A stretch of 13,268 nucleotides of DNA from an uncultured Opitutia bacterium (GTDB lineage Bacteria; Verrucomicrobiota; Verrucomicrobiae; Opitutales; MB11C04): the NCBI GenBank assembly GCA_913048545.1, contig CAJWWH010000043.1:1-13268 (forward strand), given 5' to 3'. The notes under the pieces are model-generated. The model was not told the origin of the DNA, ran no database searches, and was given only the letters and a program-made list of their open reading frames with translations. Position 1 is the first letter of the stretch. Each line of letters opens with the position of its first letter. The translations under genes and the position numbers were made by a program. Below are positions 1 to 6,610 of the stretch, piece by piece.

Positions 1-625
1 CGGCGACCATCAACATCTGTTTGTACTGTTGGGGCGACTGGGGAAGGGCGTAGAATTTTCCCTCGTTCAGACGACTGGGGACAAGAAATTCTCGGGCTCC
101 TTCCGGGGTGCTTTTGAAAAGCATGGGGGTTTCGATTTCAAGGAAGTCCTGATCGTCAAAATATTTGCGTATCGACATCGATGCCTGGTGGCGGAGTTTG
201 AGGGCATTGAGGTTGGACTGCCTCCGCAGGTCAAGGTAGCGATAGGTGAGGCGGAGGTCCTCCCCGACTTTATCCGCGGTTTCGTCAAGGGGGAAGGGGG
301 GGGTCTTCGACTGGTTGTGGACGAGAATAGAACTGGCAAACAGTTCAATATCCCCGGTTGAAAGGTTGCGGTTCTCCGTACCTTCATCCCGGTTGCGGAC
401 TTCTCCGCTTACTTCGATCACACTTTCGGGTTTGAGCTTGGGAAAGAGTTCGGAAAGGGTCTGGTTTTCGGGATCGAGCACGACCTGAGTTTTACCTTCG
501 CGATCACGCAGGTCGAGAAAGAATACGCCTCCGTGGTCGCGGAGGGAATCAATCCATCCGATCAGGGTGGCGGAAGATCCGGCGTTGTCTTTGCGAAGTT
601 GGTTGCAGTGGTGGCTACGTTTCAT
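1..625 (-). CDS. aspS: Aspartyl-tRNA synthetase, N-terminal part (truncated by window edge)
   Basis: Class II synthetase that charges tRNA with aspartate in the cytoplasm. Reading leftward from the ATG at 625-623, 208 codons stay open to the window edge, against about 590 residues for the bacterial family. The N-terminal OB-fold anticodon-binding domain covers about residues 1-110 (RDHGGVFFLDLRDREGKTQ at 29-47). It is followed by a linker with LTYRYLDLRR (126-135) and the start of the catalytic core, ETPMLFKSTPEGAREFLVPS (165-184), then YALPQSPQQYKQ. All match bacterial AspRS closely. His31 and Gly82 are the residues reported to favour tRNA-Asn recognition in the Pseudomonas enzyme, so it may be non-discriminating (AspRS/AsnRS double use with GatCAB). 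The start is the only methionine at the conserved N-terminus; Shine-Dalgarno pairing is weak. The gene is transcribed away from manC. Identification is very secure; dual specificity is inferred. Confidence 0.97.
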   Translation of the reverse strand, partial: MKRSHHCNQLRKDNAGSSATLIGWIDSLRDHGGVFFLDLRDREGKTQVVLDPENQTLSELFPKLKPESVIEVSGEVRNRDEGTENRNLSTGDIELFASSILVHNQSKTPPFPLDETADKVGEDLRLTYRYLDLRRQSNLNALKLRHQASMSIRKYFDDQDFLEIETPMLFKSTPEGAREFLVPSRLNEGKFYALPQSPQQYKQMLMVA

Positions 626-655
626 GCCTGGTATATTTAAAAATTAAAAGGGCAA

Positions 656-684
656 ACCATAGGGAATACTCACTGATATGGCAA
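656..684 (-). promoter_or_regulatory. Candidate sigma70-type promoter for aspS
   Basis: On the minus strand TTGCCA (684-679) is a 5/6 match to the -35 consensus. A 17-base spacer separates it from TATGGT (661-656), a 4/6 match to the -10. Predicted transcription would start near 649, giving a leader of about 24 bases before the aspS ATG at 625. Seen by eye only; not tested against background frequency. Confidence 0.4.
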
Positions 685-718
685 GTGTGGTGTGCGGGCT
701 GATTAAATTAAGGGATTT

Positions 719-724
719 TATACT
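719..724 (+). promoter_or_regulatory. Possible -10 element for the manC operon
   Basis: TATACT at 719-724 is a 5/6 match to a -10 hexamer, about 35 bases before the ATG at 760 and in the divergent gap with aspS. No convincing -35 is visible 16-18 bases upstream, so this is tentative. If used, the GTG at 742 would still fall within the transcript. Confidence 0.25.
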
Positions 725-741
725 CGCCATTCAAGCGCGGC

Positions 742-1842
742 GTGGCATGGGTTGAAAGAATGAAGAACAGGTTTGTTGTGATAATGGCGGGTGGGCGTGG
801 TGAGCGCTTCTGGCCGCAGAGTCGATTAACGCGTCCGAAGCATCTTTTGCCCATCGTGGGGGATTCCGCAATGCTTGCCCAGACGGTGGACCGCCTGGAG
901 GGTTTGGTTCCGCCGGAAAATATTTTTGTGATCACCAATGTGGAACAGCGGGATGCGGTGCTGGAGAGTTGTCCGTCCCTTCTCCCCGGTCGGGTGATCG
1001 GGGAACCGGTGGGCCGGGACACCGCGGCCGCGGTTGGACTGGCGGCATTACTGGTGGATCATGAGGAAAAAGATGCCGCGTTTGCTCTCCTGCCCGCGGA
1101 TCATGTGATTGAGGATGGGGCGGGATTCCGTTCAGTGTTGAACAGTTCTTTTGAAACCGCGGAGAAGAATGATTTTTTAGTTACGATTGGAATAAAACCG
1201 ACATTTCCCTCCACCGGATACGGATACCTTTGCCGGGGCGGGGAAGTGGAGCAGTCCGAGGGACGAGCGGTTTCCCAGGTGGATCGTTTTGTGGAGAAAC
1301 CGGATTTACCGACCGCGGAAGAATATCTTCAGAAGGGTGGATATTTCTGGAATGCGGGTATGTTTGTTTGGAGACCATCGGTGATTTTGTCCGCTATTTC
1401 CAAACATGTACCCGTTCTTTCAGCGGGTTTGGATACTTTACAAGCGGATTGGAATGAAAATGGATCTCTGGTTCAGGCAATGGAAAAGGTTTATCCGGAA
1501 CTGGAAAAAATCTCAGTTGATTTTGCGGTAATGGAAAAAGCGGAAGGCGTGGTCATGCTGGAATCTGATTTTGACTGGGATGATGTGGGGGAGTGGCCTG
1601 CGATTGGACGGCATTATCCAGCCGATGAAAAAGGTAATGTGTTCAAGGGGGACGGAGTGGCCATGGATTCGAGCGACAACCTGACTTTTTCCGATCAGGG
1701 ACATTGTGTGACTCTGCTCGGAGTGAAGGATTTAATTGTGGTGCAGTCCGGAGACGCAACTCTGGTCTGCCATAAGGACCGTGCTCAGGAGGTCAAAGCC
1801 CTTGCCCAGCAAGTCGCCGGAAAGCATCCGGAATTATCCTAG
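742..1842 (+). CDS. manC: Mannose-1-phosphate guanylyltransferase
   Basis: Makes GDP-mannose from mannose-1-phosphate and GTP, feeding cell-surface polysaccharides and glycans. The nucleotidyltransferase signature GGRGERFWPQSR lies at residues 17-28, followed by RPKHLLPI (31-38), VGRDTAAAVGLAAL (90-103), LPADHVI (117-123), FVEKPD (183-188), FWNAGMF (202-208) and DWDDVGEW (278-285), in the usual order. A short beta-helix-like tail follows. At about 360 residues it is the short form: it lacks the C-terminal phosphomannose isomerase domain of bifunctional AlgA/ManC (about 480), so the isomerase must be encoded elsewhere. The longest frame starts at GTG 742. The ATG at 760 brings the conserved core close to the N-terminus and is at least as likely; neither has a good Shine-Dalgarno site. 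First gene of a tight six-gene run, 14 bases before ruvX. A related sugar-phosphate guanylyltransferase is the main alternative. Confidence 0.93.
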   Translation: MAWVERMKNRFVVIMAGGRGERFWPQSRLTRPKHLLPIVGDSAMLAQTVDRLEGLVPPENIFVITNVEQRDAVLESCPSLLPGRVIGEPVGRDTAAAVGLAALLVDHEEKDAAFALLPADHVIEDGAGFRSVLNSSFETAEKNDFLVTIGIKPTFPSTGYGYLCRGGEVEQSEGRAVSQVDRFVEKPDLPTAEEYLQKGGYFWNAGMFVWRPSVILSAISKHVPVLSAGLDTLQADWNENGSLVQAMEKVYPELEKISVDFAVMEKAEGVVMLESDFDWDDVGEWPAIGRHYPADEKGNVFKGDGVAMDSSDNLTFSDQGHCVTLLGVKDLIVVQSGDATLVCHKDRAQEVKALAQQVAGKHPELS

Positions 1843-1856
1843 TTCCTTAAGCAAGT

Positions 1857-2291
1857 ATGCCGAATTACCTCGGGGTGGATTACGGGACCAAGCGTACCGG
1901 ACTGGCATGGGCGGATGAGTTGGGTATCGCCCTGCCCATAGGTGCAATTCCCGGAGTCAGGGAAGACGGATGGGTGGAAAAGTTCGGTGAAGTGGTAGTG
2001 GAAAAAAAGATTGATGAAATCATTGTGGGTTATCCGATCCATATGGACGGAACGGTGGGCAGGCGGGCCAAGGAAGTGGACCTTTTTATTGTCGGGTTGG
2101 AGGAAAAATTTAATCTGCCGGTTCACCGGGTGGATGAACGGTTGACCAGTCTGGCGGCGGAGGAGGCGATGGGGAAAAAGAGTGCGAAGAGGAAGAAACA
2201 GGACTTGGGCAAAATTGACGCTTCTGCCGCGGGTTTGATTTTGCGTGATTTTATTGAAAACCGAAAAATCATTCCCGCACCGTCCGTATAA
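1857..2291 (+). CDS. ruvX: Putative pre-16S rRNA nuclease / Holliday junction resolvase (YqgF/RuvX family)
   Basis: RNase H-fold nuclease of the YqgF family. E. coli YqgF is required for 16S rRNA 5'-end maturation, and mycobacterial RuvX resolves Holliday junctions, so the cellular role here could be either. Residues 6-16 read GVDYGTKRTGL, with the first catalytic Asp at 8. IIVGYPIHMDGT (55-66) is the second core strand and loop. VDERLTSLAAEEAM (92-105) is the family signature, and the last acidic residue is Asp121 in KIDASAAGLIL. Length 144 is normal (about 140). The ATG gives an immediately conserved N-terminus; no Shine-Dalgarno motif is obvious. It sits 14 bases after manC and 9 bases before truA, so it is probably co-transcribed. 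Confidence 0.93.
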   Translation: MPNYLGVDYGTKRTGLAWADELGIALPIGAIPGVREDGWVEKFGEVVVEKKIDEIIVGYPIHMDGTVGRRAKEVDLFIVGLEEKFNLPVHRVDERLTSLAAEEAMGKKSAKRKKQDLGKIDASAAGLILRDFIENRKIIPAPSV

Positions 2292-2300
2292 TTAAAAATC

Positions 2301-3086
2301 ATGGAAAACGAGAATGCACCGGTTCAGCGATGGCGTTGCCACTGTGCTTATGACGGCACCGACTATGCGGGATGGCAGAAGCAACCCACTGGGGATGCGG
2401 TGCAGGACCGGATTGAGGATGCGTTGAAGAAAATATGCCATATCCCGGTGAGAACCATTGGGGCGGGACGCACGGATGCCGGGGTGCATGCAAGAGAACA
2501 GGTTTTTCATTTTGATCATGACTGGAACCACGGGGAGGAAAAATTATTGCACGCCCTGCGTGCCCATCTTCCTTCGGATATCAGCCCGCGTTCATTGGTG
2601 GAAACGGACCATTCTTTTCATGCCCTTCGATCGGCCCGTGGGAAGTGCTATCGTTACCGGGCAGTCAAAGGATGGGCGATGCCGGAGGAGGAAAGATTTT
2701 GTATTTCTCTTAAAAGACAGGAATATGATTTGGAATCGATTAAGGAGGCGGCCCAATTTCTGGTGGGCAGGCACGATTTTAGTGCCTTTGCCGCATCGAG
2801 AGGAAAAGGGGAAAAAGAGGATCCAGTCAAAGAGGTATGGAGATGCGAATTGATTCAGAATGAAAATGAGATTCAATTCGTAGTCGAGGGAAGTGGGTTT
2901 TTATATAAAATGGTTCGGAGTATGGTGGGCGGACTGCTTGAAGTGGGCAGGGGAAGAATAGAGGTGCAGGAAATTCAGGACATTTTACAAAGTTGTCAAC
3001 GGACGGAGGTGGTGGTCAGTGCTCCGGCCAAAGGGCTTTGCCTGGAAAAAGTGTACTATACCGATCCGGATGGTCAGTCGGAATGA
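2301..3086 (+). CDS. truA: tRNA pseudouridine(38-40) synthase TruA
   Basis: Converts uridines 38-40 in the anticodon stem-loop of many tRNAs to pseudouridine. The N-terminal strand CAYDGTDYAGWQKQP (15-29) and the catalytic loop GAGRTDAGVHA (54-64, nucleophile Asp59) are diagnostic. LRSARGKCYRYR (109-120) and the C-terminal half with VGRHDFSAFAASRG (154-167) and GSGFLYKMVRSMVGGLLEVG (about 197-216) complete the two-domain fold. Length 261 matches the family. The upstream stretch is AT-rich with no Shine-Dalgarno sequence. The stop codon overlaps the comF start (ATGA), pointing to translational coupling. Confidence 0.97.
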   Translation: MENENAPVQRWRCHCAYDGTDYAGWQKQPTGDAVQDRIEDALKKICHIPVRTIGAGRTDAGVHAREQVFHFDHDWNHGEEKLLHALRAHLPSDISPRSLVETDHSFHALRSARGKCYRYRAVKGWAMPEEERFCISLKRQEYDLESIKEAAQFLVGRHDFSAFAASRGKGEKEDPVKEVWRCELIQNENEIQFVVEGSGFLYKMVRSMVGGLLEVGRGRIEVQEIQDILQSCQRTEVVVSAPAKGLCLEKVYYTDPDGQSE

Positions 3087-3814
3087 GTAATTTTAGAAAG
3101 TTTCTGAATCATTTCTCTGATTTATTGTTTCCGGGAATCTGTCCGATATGCGAAAAGGCTCCTTACAAGGATGGACTTTCCTACATGTGTGTGGAGTGTG
3201 AGGATTTATTACCCTGGATACAAAAGAATGGATGTAAATACTGTGGCATTCCGATGAGCGGGTTTGATTTTAACGGACTGGTGTGTGCGGGGTGCCGGGA
3301 GGAGCCTCCACAATTTCAGGCGGGGAAGTGTCTTTTTTTACTCGATCAAAACGGAAAGAAAGTAATTCATGAAATTAAATACCACGGGGTAAAGGATATG
3401 CTCAAGGACCTGCCCCGTTGGCTCGAGCGAAATCCTTCATTCCGGGAATTCCTTAAGGATTCTGTACTGGTCCCGGTTCCCCTGCACCCGAAGCGTTTTA
3501 AGAAACGGGGATTTAATCAAAGCCAATGGATTGCCGATGCGATGGAAAAGGAAATGGGGGGTTCTGTTCGGGTAATTGAAGCTTTGATAAGGGTGCGGAA
3601 TACGCCGACACAAACCGAGTTTGCCCGGGTGGAGCGAAAAAAGAATGTGAAAAATGCCTTTGCCCTGAAGACGAAAAATTGTTTGGATGCAAAAAACAGA
3701 ATTGTTCTGATAGACGATGTTTACACGACGGGAGCGACCTTGGACGAATGTGCAAAAGCATTACTGGATGAGGGTTTCCAAAATGTTAATGTTGCAACTT
3801 TGGGACATGGATAA
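3083..3814 (+). CDS. comF: ComF-family phosphoribosyltransferase-like protein
   Basis: ComF/GntX family: a zinc-binding N-terminus joined to a type I phosphoribosyltransferase fold. In competent bacteria ComF works with the ComFA helicase in uptake of single-stranded DNA; elsewhere the role is unclear. Eight cysteines form two four-Cys clusters (C20/C23/C36/C39 and C51/C54/C68/C71). VLVPVPLHPKRFKKRGFNQS (128-147) and the PRPP-binding loop IVLIDDVYTTGAT (207-219) are typical, as is RVRNTPTQTEFARVERKKNV. Translation most likely begins at ATG 3083, which overlaps the truA stop as ATGA. The frame is open 30 codons further upstream within truA, but that part is glycine-rich and unlike the family. 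Length 243 is normal. No other competence gene is in view, so a role in DNA uptake is only possible. Confidence 0.9.
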   Translation: MSNFRKFLNHFSDLLFPGICPICEKAPYKDGLSYMCVECEDLLPWIQKNGCKYCGIPMSGFDFNGLVCAGCREEPPQFQAGKCLFLLDQNGKKVIHEIKYHGVKDMLKDLPRWLERNPSFREFLKDSVLVPVPLHPKRFKKRGFNQSQWIADAMEKEMGGSVRVIEALIRVRNTPTQTEFARVERKKNVKNAFALKTKNCLDAKNRIVLIDDVYTTGATLDECAKALLDEGFQNVNVATLGHG

Positions 3815-3828
3815 CAAAAGATTAACTT

Positions 3829-4809
3829 ATGGCCTTTTTTAGCAAACCAAAATATTCCAAAGTGGATGTTAAATCCCGCGAAGGAGTGCCCAAGGGAGTA
3901 TTCACCAAATGCCCGGAGACCGGGGACATGGTATTCGCCAAGGAATTAAAGAAGAACCTCATGGTCGTGCCTTCGAGCGGTTATCATTTTCCACTCTCTG
4001 CACCTGACCGGATTGAATCTCTGCTCGATCCGGGTAGTTTTATTGAGTATGATGCCGATCTTTCCTCGCTTGACCCTCTCAACTTCAAGGGGTTGGCATC
4101 TTACAAGGACAAACTTGATCAGAACCGTAAAAAAACTTCGCTCAAGGATGCAGTTCTTTCCGGACTTGGAAAAATGGATGGAAAGTGGGTGAGTTTGGCG
4201 GTGATGGATTTCCGTTTTTTGGGTGGAAGTATGGGTTCGGTGGTGGGCGAAAAAATTACCCGGGCAATTGAGCGCGGACTCGAATATTCAATGCCTGTTA
4301 TTGTGGTCTCCGCATCCGGGGGTGCCCGGATGTACGAAGGGATACTGAGTTTGATGCAAATGGCCAAGACCAGTGCTGCACTCGCTCGATTATCCGAGGC
4401 AAGAATTCCGTACTTTTCTATTTTAACCAATCCCACCATGGCCGGGGTAATGGCAAGCTATGCCACGCTGGGCGATGTGATCATTGCCGAACCCAAGGCC
4501 TTAATCGGATTTGCCGGAAGGCGGGTAATCAAGGAAACCACCCGGGCGGATCTGCCTGAAGGATTTCAGACATCAGAGTTTTTACTTGAGCACGGGCTGA
4601 TTGATCAGATCGTGACCCGACATGACCTACGGGGCCGGTTAATCACGCTAATCGGGCATTTGGGCACTCGTGTAGTGTCTAAACCTCCGAGCAATTTAAA
4701 TACGGTTTCCAGGAAAACCACTGCGAGGAAAAAACCGGTTGCAAAGAAAAAAGGGACGCCCTCAAAAACCACTCCGCGAAAGACACGGTCCGCACCCAAA
4801 TCAAAGTAA
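3829..4809 (+). CDS. accD: Acetyl-CoA carboxylase carboxyltransferase subunit beta (zinc finger eroded)
   Basis: Beta subunit of the carboxyltransferase that, with AccA, moves CO2 from biotin-BCCP to acetyl-CoA, giving malonyl-CoA for fatty acid synthesis. The core is unmistakable: [55 protein letters not shown] and [14 protein letters not shown] follow in the standard order. The N-terminal finger is abnormal. E. coli has CxxC...CxxC, but here only Cys28 survives; the other positions are Thr31, Val47 and Ser50, although the surrounding spacing is kept. The last 33 residues (294-326) hold 14 Lys/Arg and no acidic residue, unlike the acidic tail of E. coli AccD. Length 326 is near normal. No Shine-Dalgarno site is visible before the ATG. 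It lies 14 bases after comF and 22 before folC; accA is not in the window. Confidence 0.95.
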   Translation: MAFFSKPKYSKVDVKSREGVPKGVFTKCPETGDMVFAKELKKNLMVVPSSGYHFPLSAPDRIESLLDPGSFIEYDADLSSLDPLNFKGLASYKDKLDQNRKKTSLKDAVLSGLGKMDGKWVSLAVMDFRFLGGSMGSVVGEKITRAIERGLEYSMPVIVVSASGGARMYEGILSLMQMAKTSAALARLSEARIPYFSILTNPTMAGVMASYATLGDVIIAEPKALIGFAGRRVIKETTRADLPEGFQTSEFLLEHGLIDQIVTRHDLRGRLITLIGHLGTRVVSKPPSNLNTVSRKTTARKKPVAKKKGTPSKTTPRKTRSAPKSK

Positions 4810-4831
4810 TTAAAAAATTCACCATCCCTAT

Positions 4832-6085
4832 TTGGTGAAGGATATACTTTCCTATCTTTATGCCCTGCGCAACCGGGGTTCGAGCTTTGGCATCGAGCGA
4901 ATGGCAAGGCTTGCTGAACTGATGGGTAACCCGCAAAGCAACTTCCCGATCATTCATGTGGCAGGCACAAATGGAAAAGGCTCTGTCTGTGCAATGCTGG
5001 ATGCGATTTACCGAGAAAACGGATACCGCGTTGGTCTGTTTACTTCTCCCCATCTGATTGAACTCGGAGAAAGAATACGGGTAAACGGTCAAAATATTTC
5101 CGAGACTGAAATTGAGGAGTGGGTTGATTACCTCAAGCCATTGGGGAAAAGAATGGAGAGGGAAAAAAAAGATGACCATCCCACGTTTTTTGAGTTTATG
5201 ACCGCAATTGCTTTTTTAAAATTCAAGAAAAACAATGTCGATCTTGCCATTATTGAGACAGGATTAGGTGGACGCCTTGATTCCACGAATGTGGTCAATC
5301 CAGAACTCTCAATTATTACCTCAATCTCCAAGGATCATTGTGCGATTTTAGGAGATACCCTTGAAGAAATAGCGGCGGAAAAAGCGGGCATAGTGAAAGC
5401 GGGCAGGCCGGTTTTAGTAAGTGAGCTTATCGTCGAAGTGGAGCAAGTGATTCGTACAGTCGCAGAGAAAAAGAAAGCCAAATTTTATTCTTTGAAGAAC
5501 TTGGGTATGAAAAAGTTTCCGGATACAAATTTGTCTGGTTCTTATCAAAAAAGAAATGCGGCACTCGCATGGTATGCCTCGGAATTACTAAAAGAAAAAA
5601 TTCCTGTGAACGAAGATCGAGTGAAAAAGGGGTTACGAAATGTCAAAATAGACGGTCGTTGGCAGGTATTAAAGGGGGAACCCAAAATTATTTTAGATGC
5701 CTGTCATAACCTGGAAGGTGCCCATTGTTTAAGGGAAAACCTCAAAAGTTTAGAAGTAAAACCGGAAGTATGGTTTGGCGTGCTTGGTGAAGACCGGGCG
5801 CGCGATATAATCGGCGTGGTTTGCGAATTTGCTTCTTCGATCAGGCTTTTTCAGGTCGAGCAACCCCGGGCGTGCAGCATCGAATTTCTCCGCTCTTTAA
5901 TTCCCCGTTCATTTACCGGAGAGGTAATTGATTTTGATATGAAAAAAGCCCAGGAAGCCATGTTGGCTTCGACTCCGGGAAAAACGATTTTGGTGACGGG
6001 TTCAATTTATCTGATTGGTGACATACTTTCTCTTCGGCGTAGCGGTGATTTTCCTTCCAAAGTCAATTGGAATGACCTTTTTTAA
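4832..6085 (+). CDS. folC: Bifunctional folylpolyglutamate synthase / dihydrofolate synthase
   Basis: Mur-ligase-family enzyme that adds L-glutamate to dihydropteroate and then extends the polyglutamate tail of folates. The P-loop AGTNGKGS (44-51), TSPHL (71-75), FFEFMTAIAFL (119-129), ETGLGGRLDSTN (142-153), GDTLEEIAAEKAGIVK (174-189, with the conserved Lys184) and LDACHN near 289-294 follow the family order. Length 417 fits (about 420). The start is a rare codon: TTG at 4832 or GTG at 4835. No in-frame ATG lies before the conserved region and no Shine-Dalgarno sequence is seen. Last gene of the accD-side operon; a long AT-rich gap follows with no GC-rich terminator. Whether one or both activities are present cannot be told from sequence by eye. 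Confidence 0.94.
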   Translation: MVKDILSYLYALRNRGSSFGIERMARLAELMGNPQSNFPIIHVAGTNGKGSVCAMLDAIYRENGYRVGLFTSPHLIELGERIRVNGQNISETEIEEWVDYLKPLGKRMEREKKDDHPTFFEFMTAIAFLKFKKNNVDLAIIETGLGGRLDSTNVVNPELSIITSISKDHCAILGDTLEEIAAEKAGIVKAGRPVLVSELIVEVEQVIRTVAEKKKAKFYSLKNLGMKKFPDTNLSGSYQKRNAALAWYASELLKEKIPVNEDRVKKGLRNVKIDGRWQVLKGEPKIILDACHNLEGAHCLRENLKSLEVKPEVWFGVLGEDRARDIIGVVCEFASSIRLFQVEQPRACSIEFLRSLIPRSFTGEVIDFDMKKAQEAMLASTPGKTILVTGSIYLIGDILSLRRSGDFPSKVNWNDLF

Positions 6086-6232
6086 TGATTTAAAAATTAT
6101 GAAAAAAAGCAGATGGAACAGACTAAATTTTTCACTTAGCAAGCGAATCAAATTGAGTCTATATCCATAATTATTTAACAAGATAAAGCACAATTGGTTT
6201 GTATTAAGTACCTCTTCAAAAGTGCTGAACTG

Positions 6233-6253
6233 TATTCACGAGATTTGTGAATA
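6233..6253. repeat. Inverted repeat, 7-base arms
   Basis: TATTCAC (6233-6239) and GTGAATA (6247-6253) are perfect reverse complements around a 7-base centre. There is no following T-run, so it is not a standard terminator. It lies about 150 bases downstream of folC and about 125 bases upstream of the first NrdR-like box. Function unknown; an operator or a chance palindrome in AT-rich DNA are both possible. Confidence 0.35.
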
Positions 6254-6346
6254 AGTAAAGGAACAAGTCGTAATAACTTTAGCTTGGAAATCTAGAAAAA
6301 ATACGATTTTATTGAGTTTTTCTCAATCTTAATTAGAGATTATAGG

Positions 6347-6376
6347 TTGTACATTTTTAATCATCAAAGTTATTAA
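6347..6376 (+). promoter_or_regulatory. Weak candidate promoter for nrdB-nrdA
   Basis: TTGTAC (6347-6352) and TATTAA (6371-6376), spaced 18 bases, give a weak -35/-10 pair. The implied start near 6383 falls inside the first NrdR-like box, a sensible geometry for repression. That agreement is the main support; neither hexamer is strong and other AT-rich choices exist. Confidence 0.3.
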
Positions 6377-6378
6377 CA

Positions 6379-6394
6379 TCGCTACATGTTGTGT
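6379..6394 (+). promoter_or_regulatory. NrdR box 1
   Basis: TCGCTACATGTTGTGT matches the published 16-base NrdR palindrome (about ACACTATATATAGTGT) at 11 positions, including the conserved CTA and the right-hand TGTG-type arm. It lies about 230 bases upstream of nrdB. NrdR is the ATP/dATP-sensing repressor of ribonucleotide reductase genes. A second copy sharing the 12-base core CTACATGTTGTG lies 32 bases downstream; tandem spacing near three helical turns is a known hallmark of NrdR control. Confidence 0.8.
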
Positions 6395-6410
6395 CTGAAA
6401 CTTTGCAAAA

Positions 6411-6426
6411 ACACTACATGTTGTGG
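6411..6426 (+). promoter_or_regulatory. NrdR box 2
   Basis: ACACTACATGTTGTGG keeps the left arm ACACTA exactly and most of the right arm of the NrdR consensus. Its start is 32 bases from that of box 1, so both boxes face the same side of the helix. Together they strongly suggest that the nrdB-nrdA unit is repressed by NrdR when dATP is plentiful. The nrdR gene itself is not in the window. Confidence 0.8.
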
Positions 6427-6435
6427 GTAAGTTAA

Positions 6436-6480
6436 TATTTTTTTTCCAAAATTTTCATTTTTTTCTTTTCTTTTCTCTTC
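6436..6480 (+). other. Pyrimidine-rich leader tract
   Basis: About 45 bases dominated by T with interspersed C, interrupted only by CCAAAA and single A residues. It lies between the NrdR boxes and the nrdB start, so in the transcript it would be a U-rich 5' leader. It follows no stem, so it does not look like an intrinsic terminator. Role unknown. Confidence 0.4.
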
Positions 6481-6610
6481 ACAGAGGACAATGTCATTTC
6501 ATGCGGTCGTTAATTTTGATTCCTTAAACCCAATTTTAGCAGCATGAGAACGGACACAATCAATTATATTAAAATTTTAGCACAAAATAAACGAAACAGG
6601 GGGTAAAAAG

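Larger units (their letters stand above)
6086..6610. other. 525-base AT-rich intergenic region before nrdB
   Basis: No substantial protein frame is supported here. Visible items in order: a 23-codon basic frame at 6099-6170 without a ribosome site; an inverted repeat at 6233-6253; a weak hairpin ATTGAG-TTTTT-CTCAAT at 6311-6327; a possible promoter at 6347-6376; two NrdR-box-like sites at 6379-6394 and 6411-6426; a pyrimidine-rich tract at about 6436-6480; and two very short overlapping frames at 6491-6606 ending just ahead of nrdB. No clear folC terminator and no recognisable structured RNA was found. Confidence 0.6.

Noticed and set aside
2993..3082. 30-codon upstream extension of comF
   Set aside because: Overlaps truA coding sequence and is Gly-rich; ATG 3083 gives the family-like N-terminus and the ATGA overlap.
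4708..4806. AccD basic tail as a frameshift artefact
   Set aside because: The frame runs smoothly from the conserved core into the tail and stops 22 bases before folC; no alternative frame restores a usual tail.
4679..5179. 166-codon minus-strand frame opposite accD/folC
   Set aside because: Lies wholly antisense to two well-conserved genes, with no promoter or ribosome site and no recognisable motif.
6099..6170. 23-codon basic peptide after folC
   Set aside because: No ribosome site and AT-driven composition; could be a chance frame in a non-coding gap.
6311..6327. ATTGAG-TTTTT-CTCAAT hairpin as folC terminator
   Set aside because: Stem is only 6 bp and AT-rich, has no T-run after it, and is more than 220 bases beyond the folC stop.
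6379..6426. The two CTACATGTTGTG copies as a CRISPR or direct-repeat array
   Set aside because: Only two copies, each an imperfect palindrome matching NrdR, 32 bases apart upstream of nrd genes; regulatory reading is far better.
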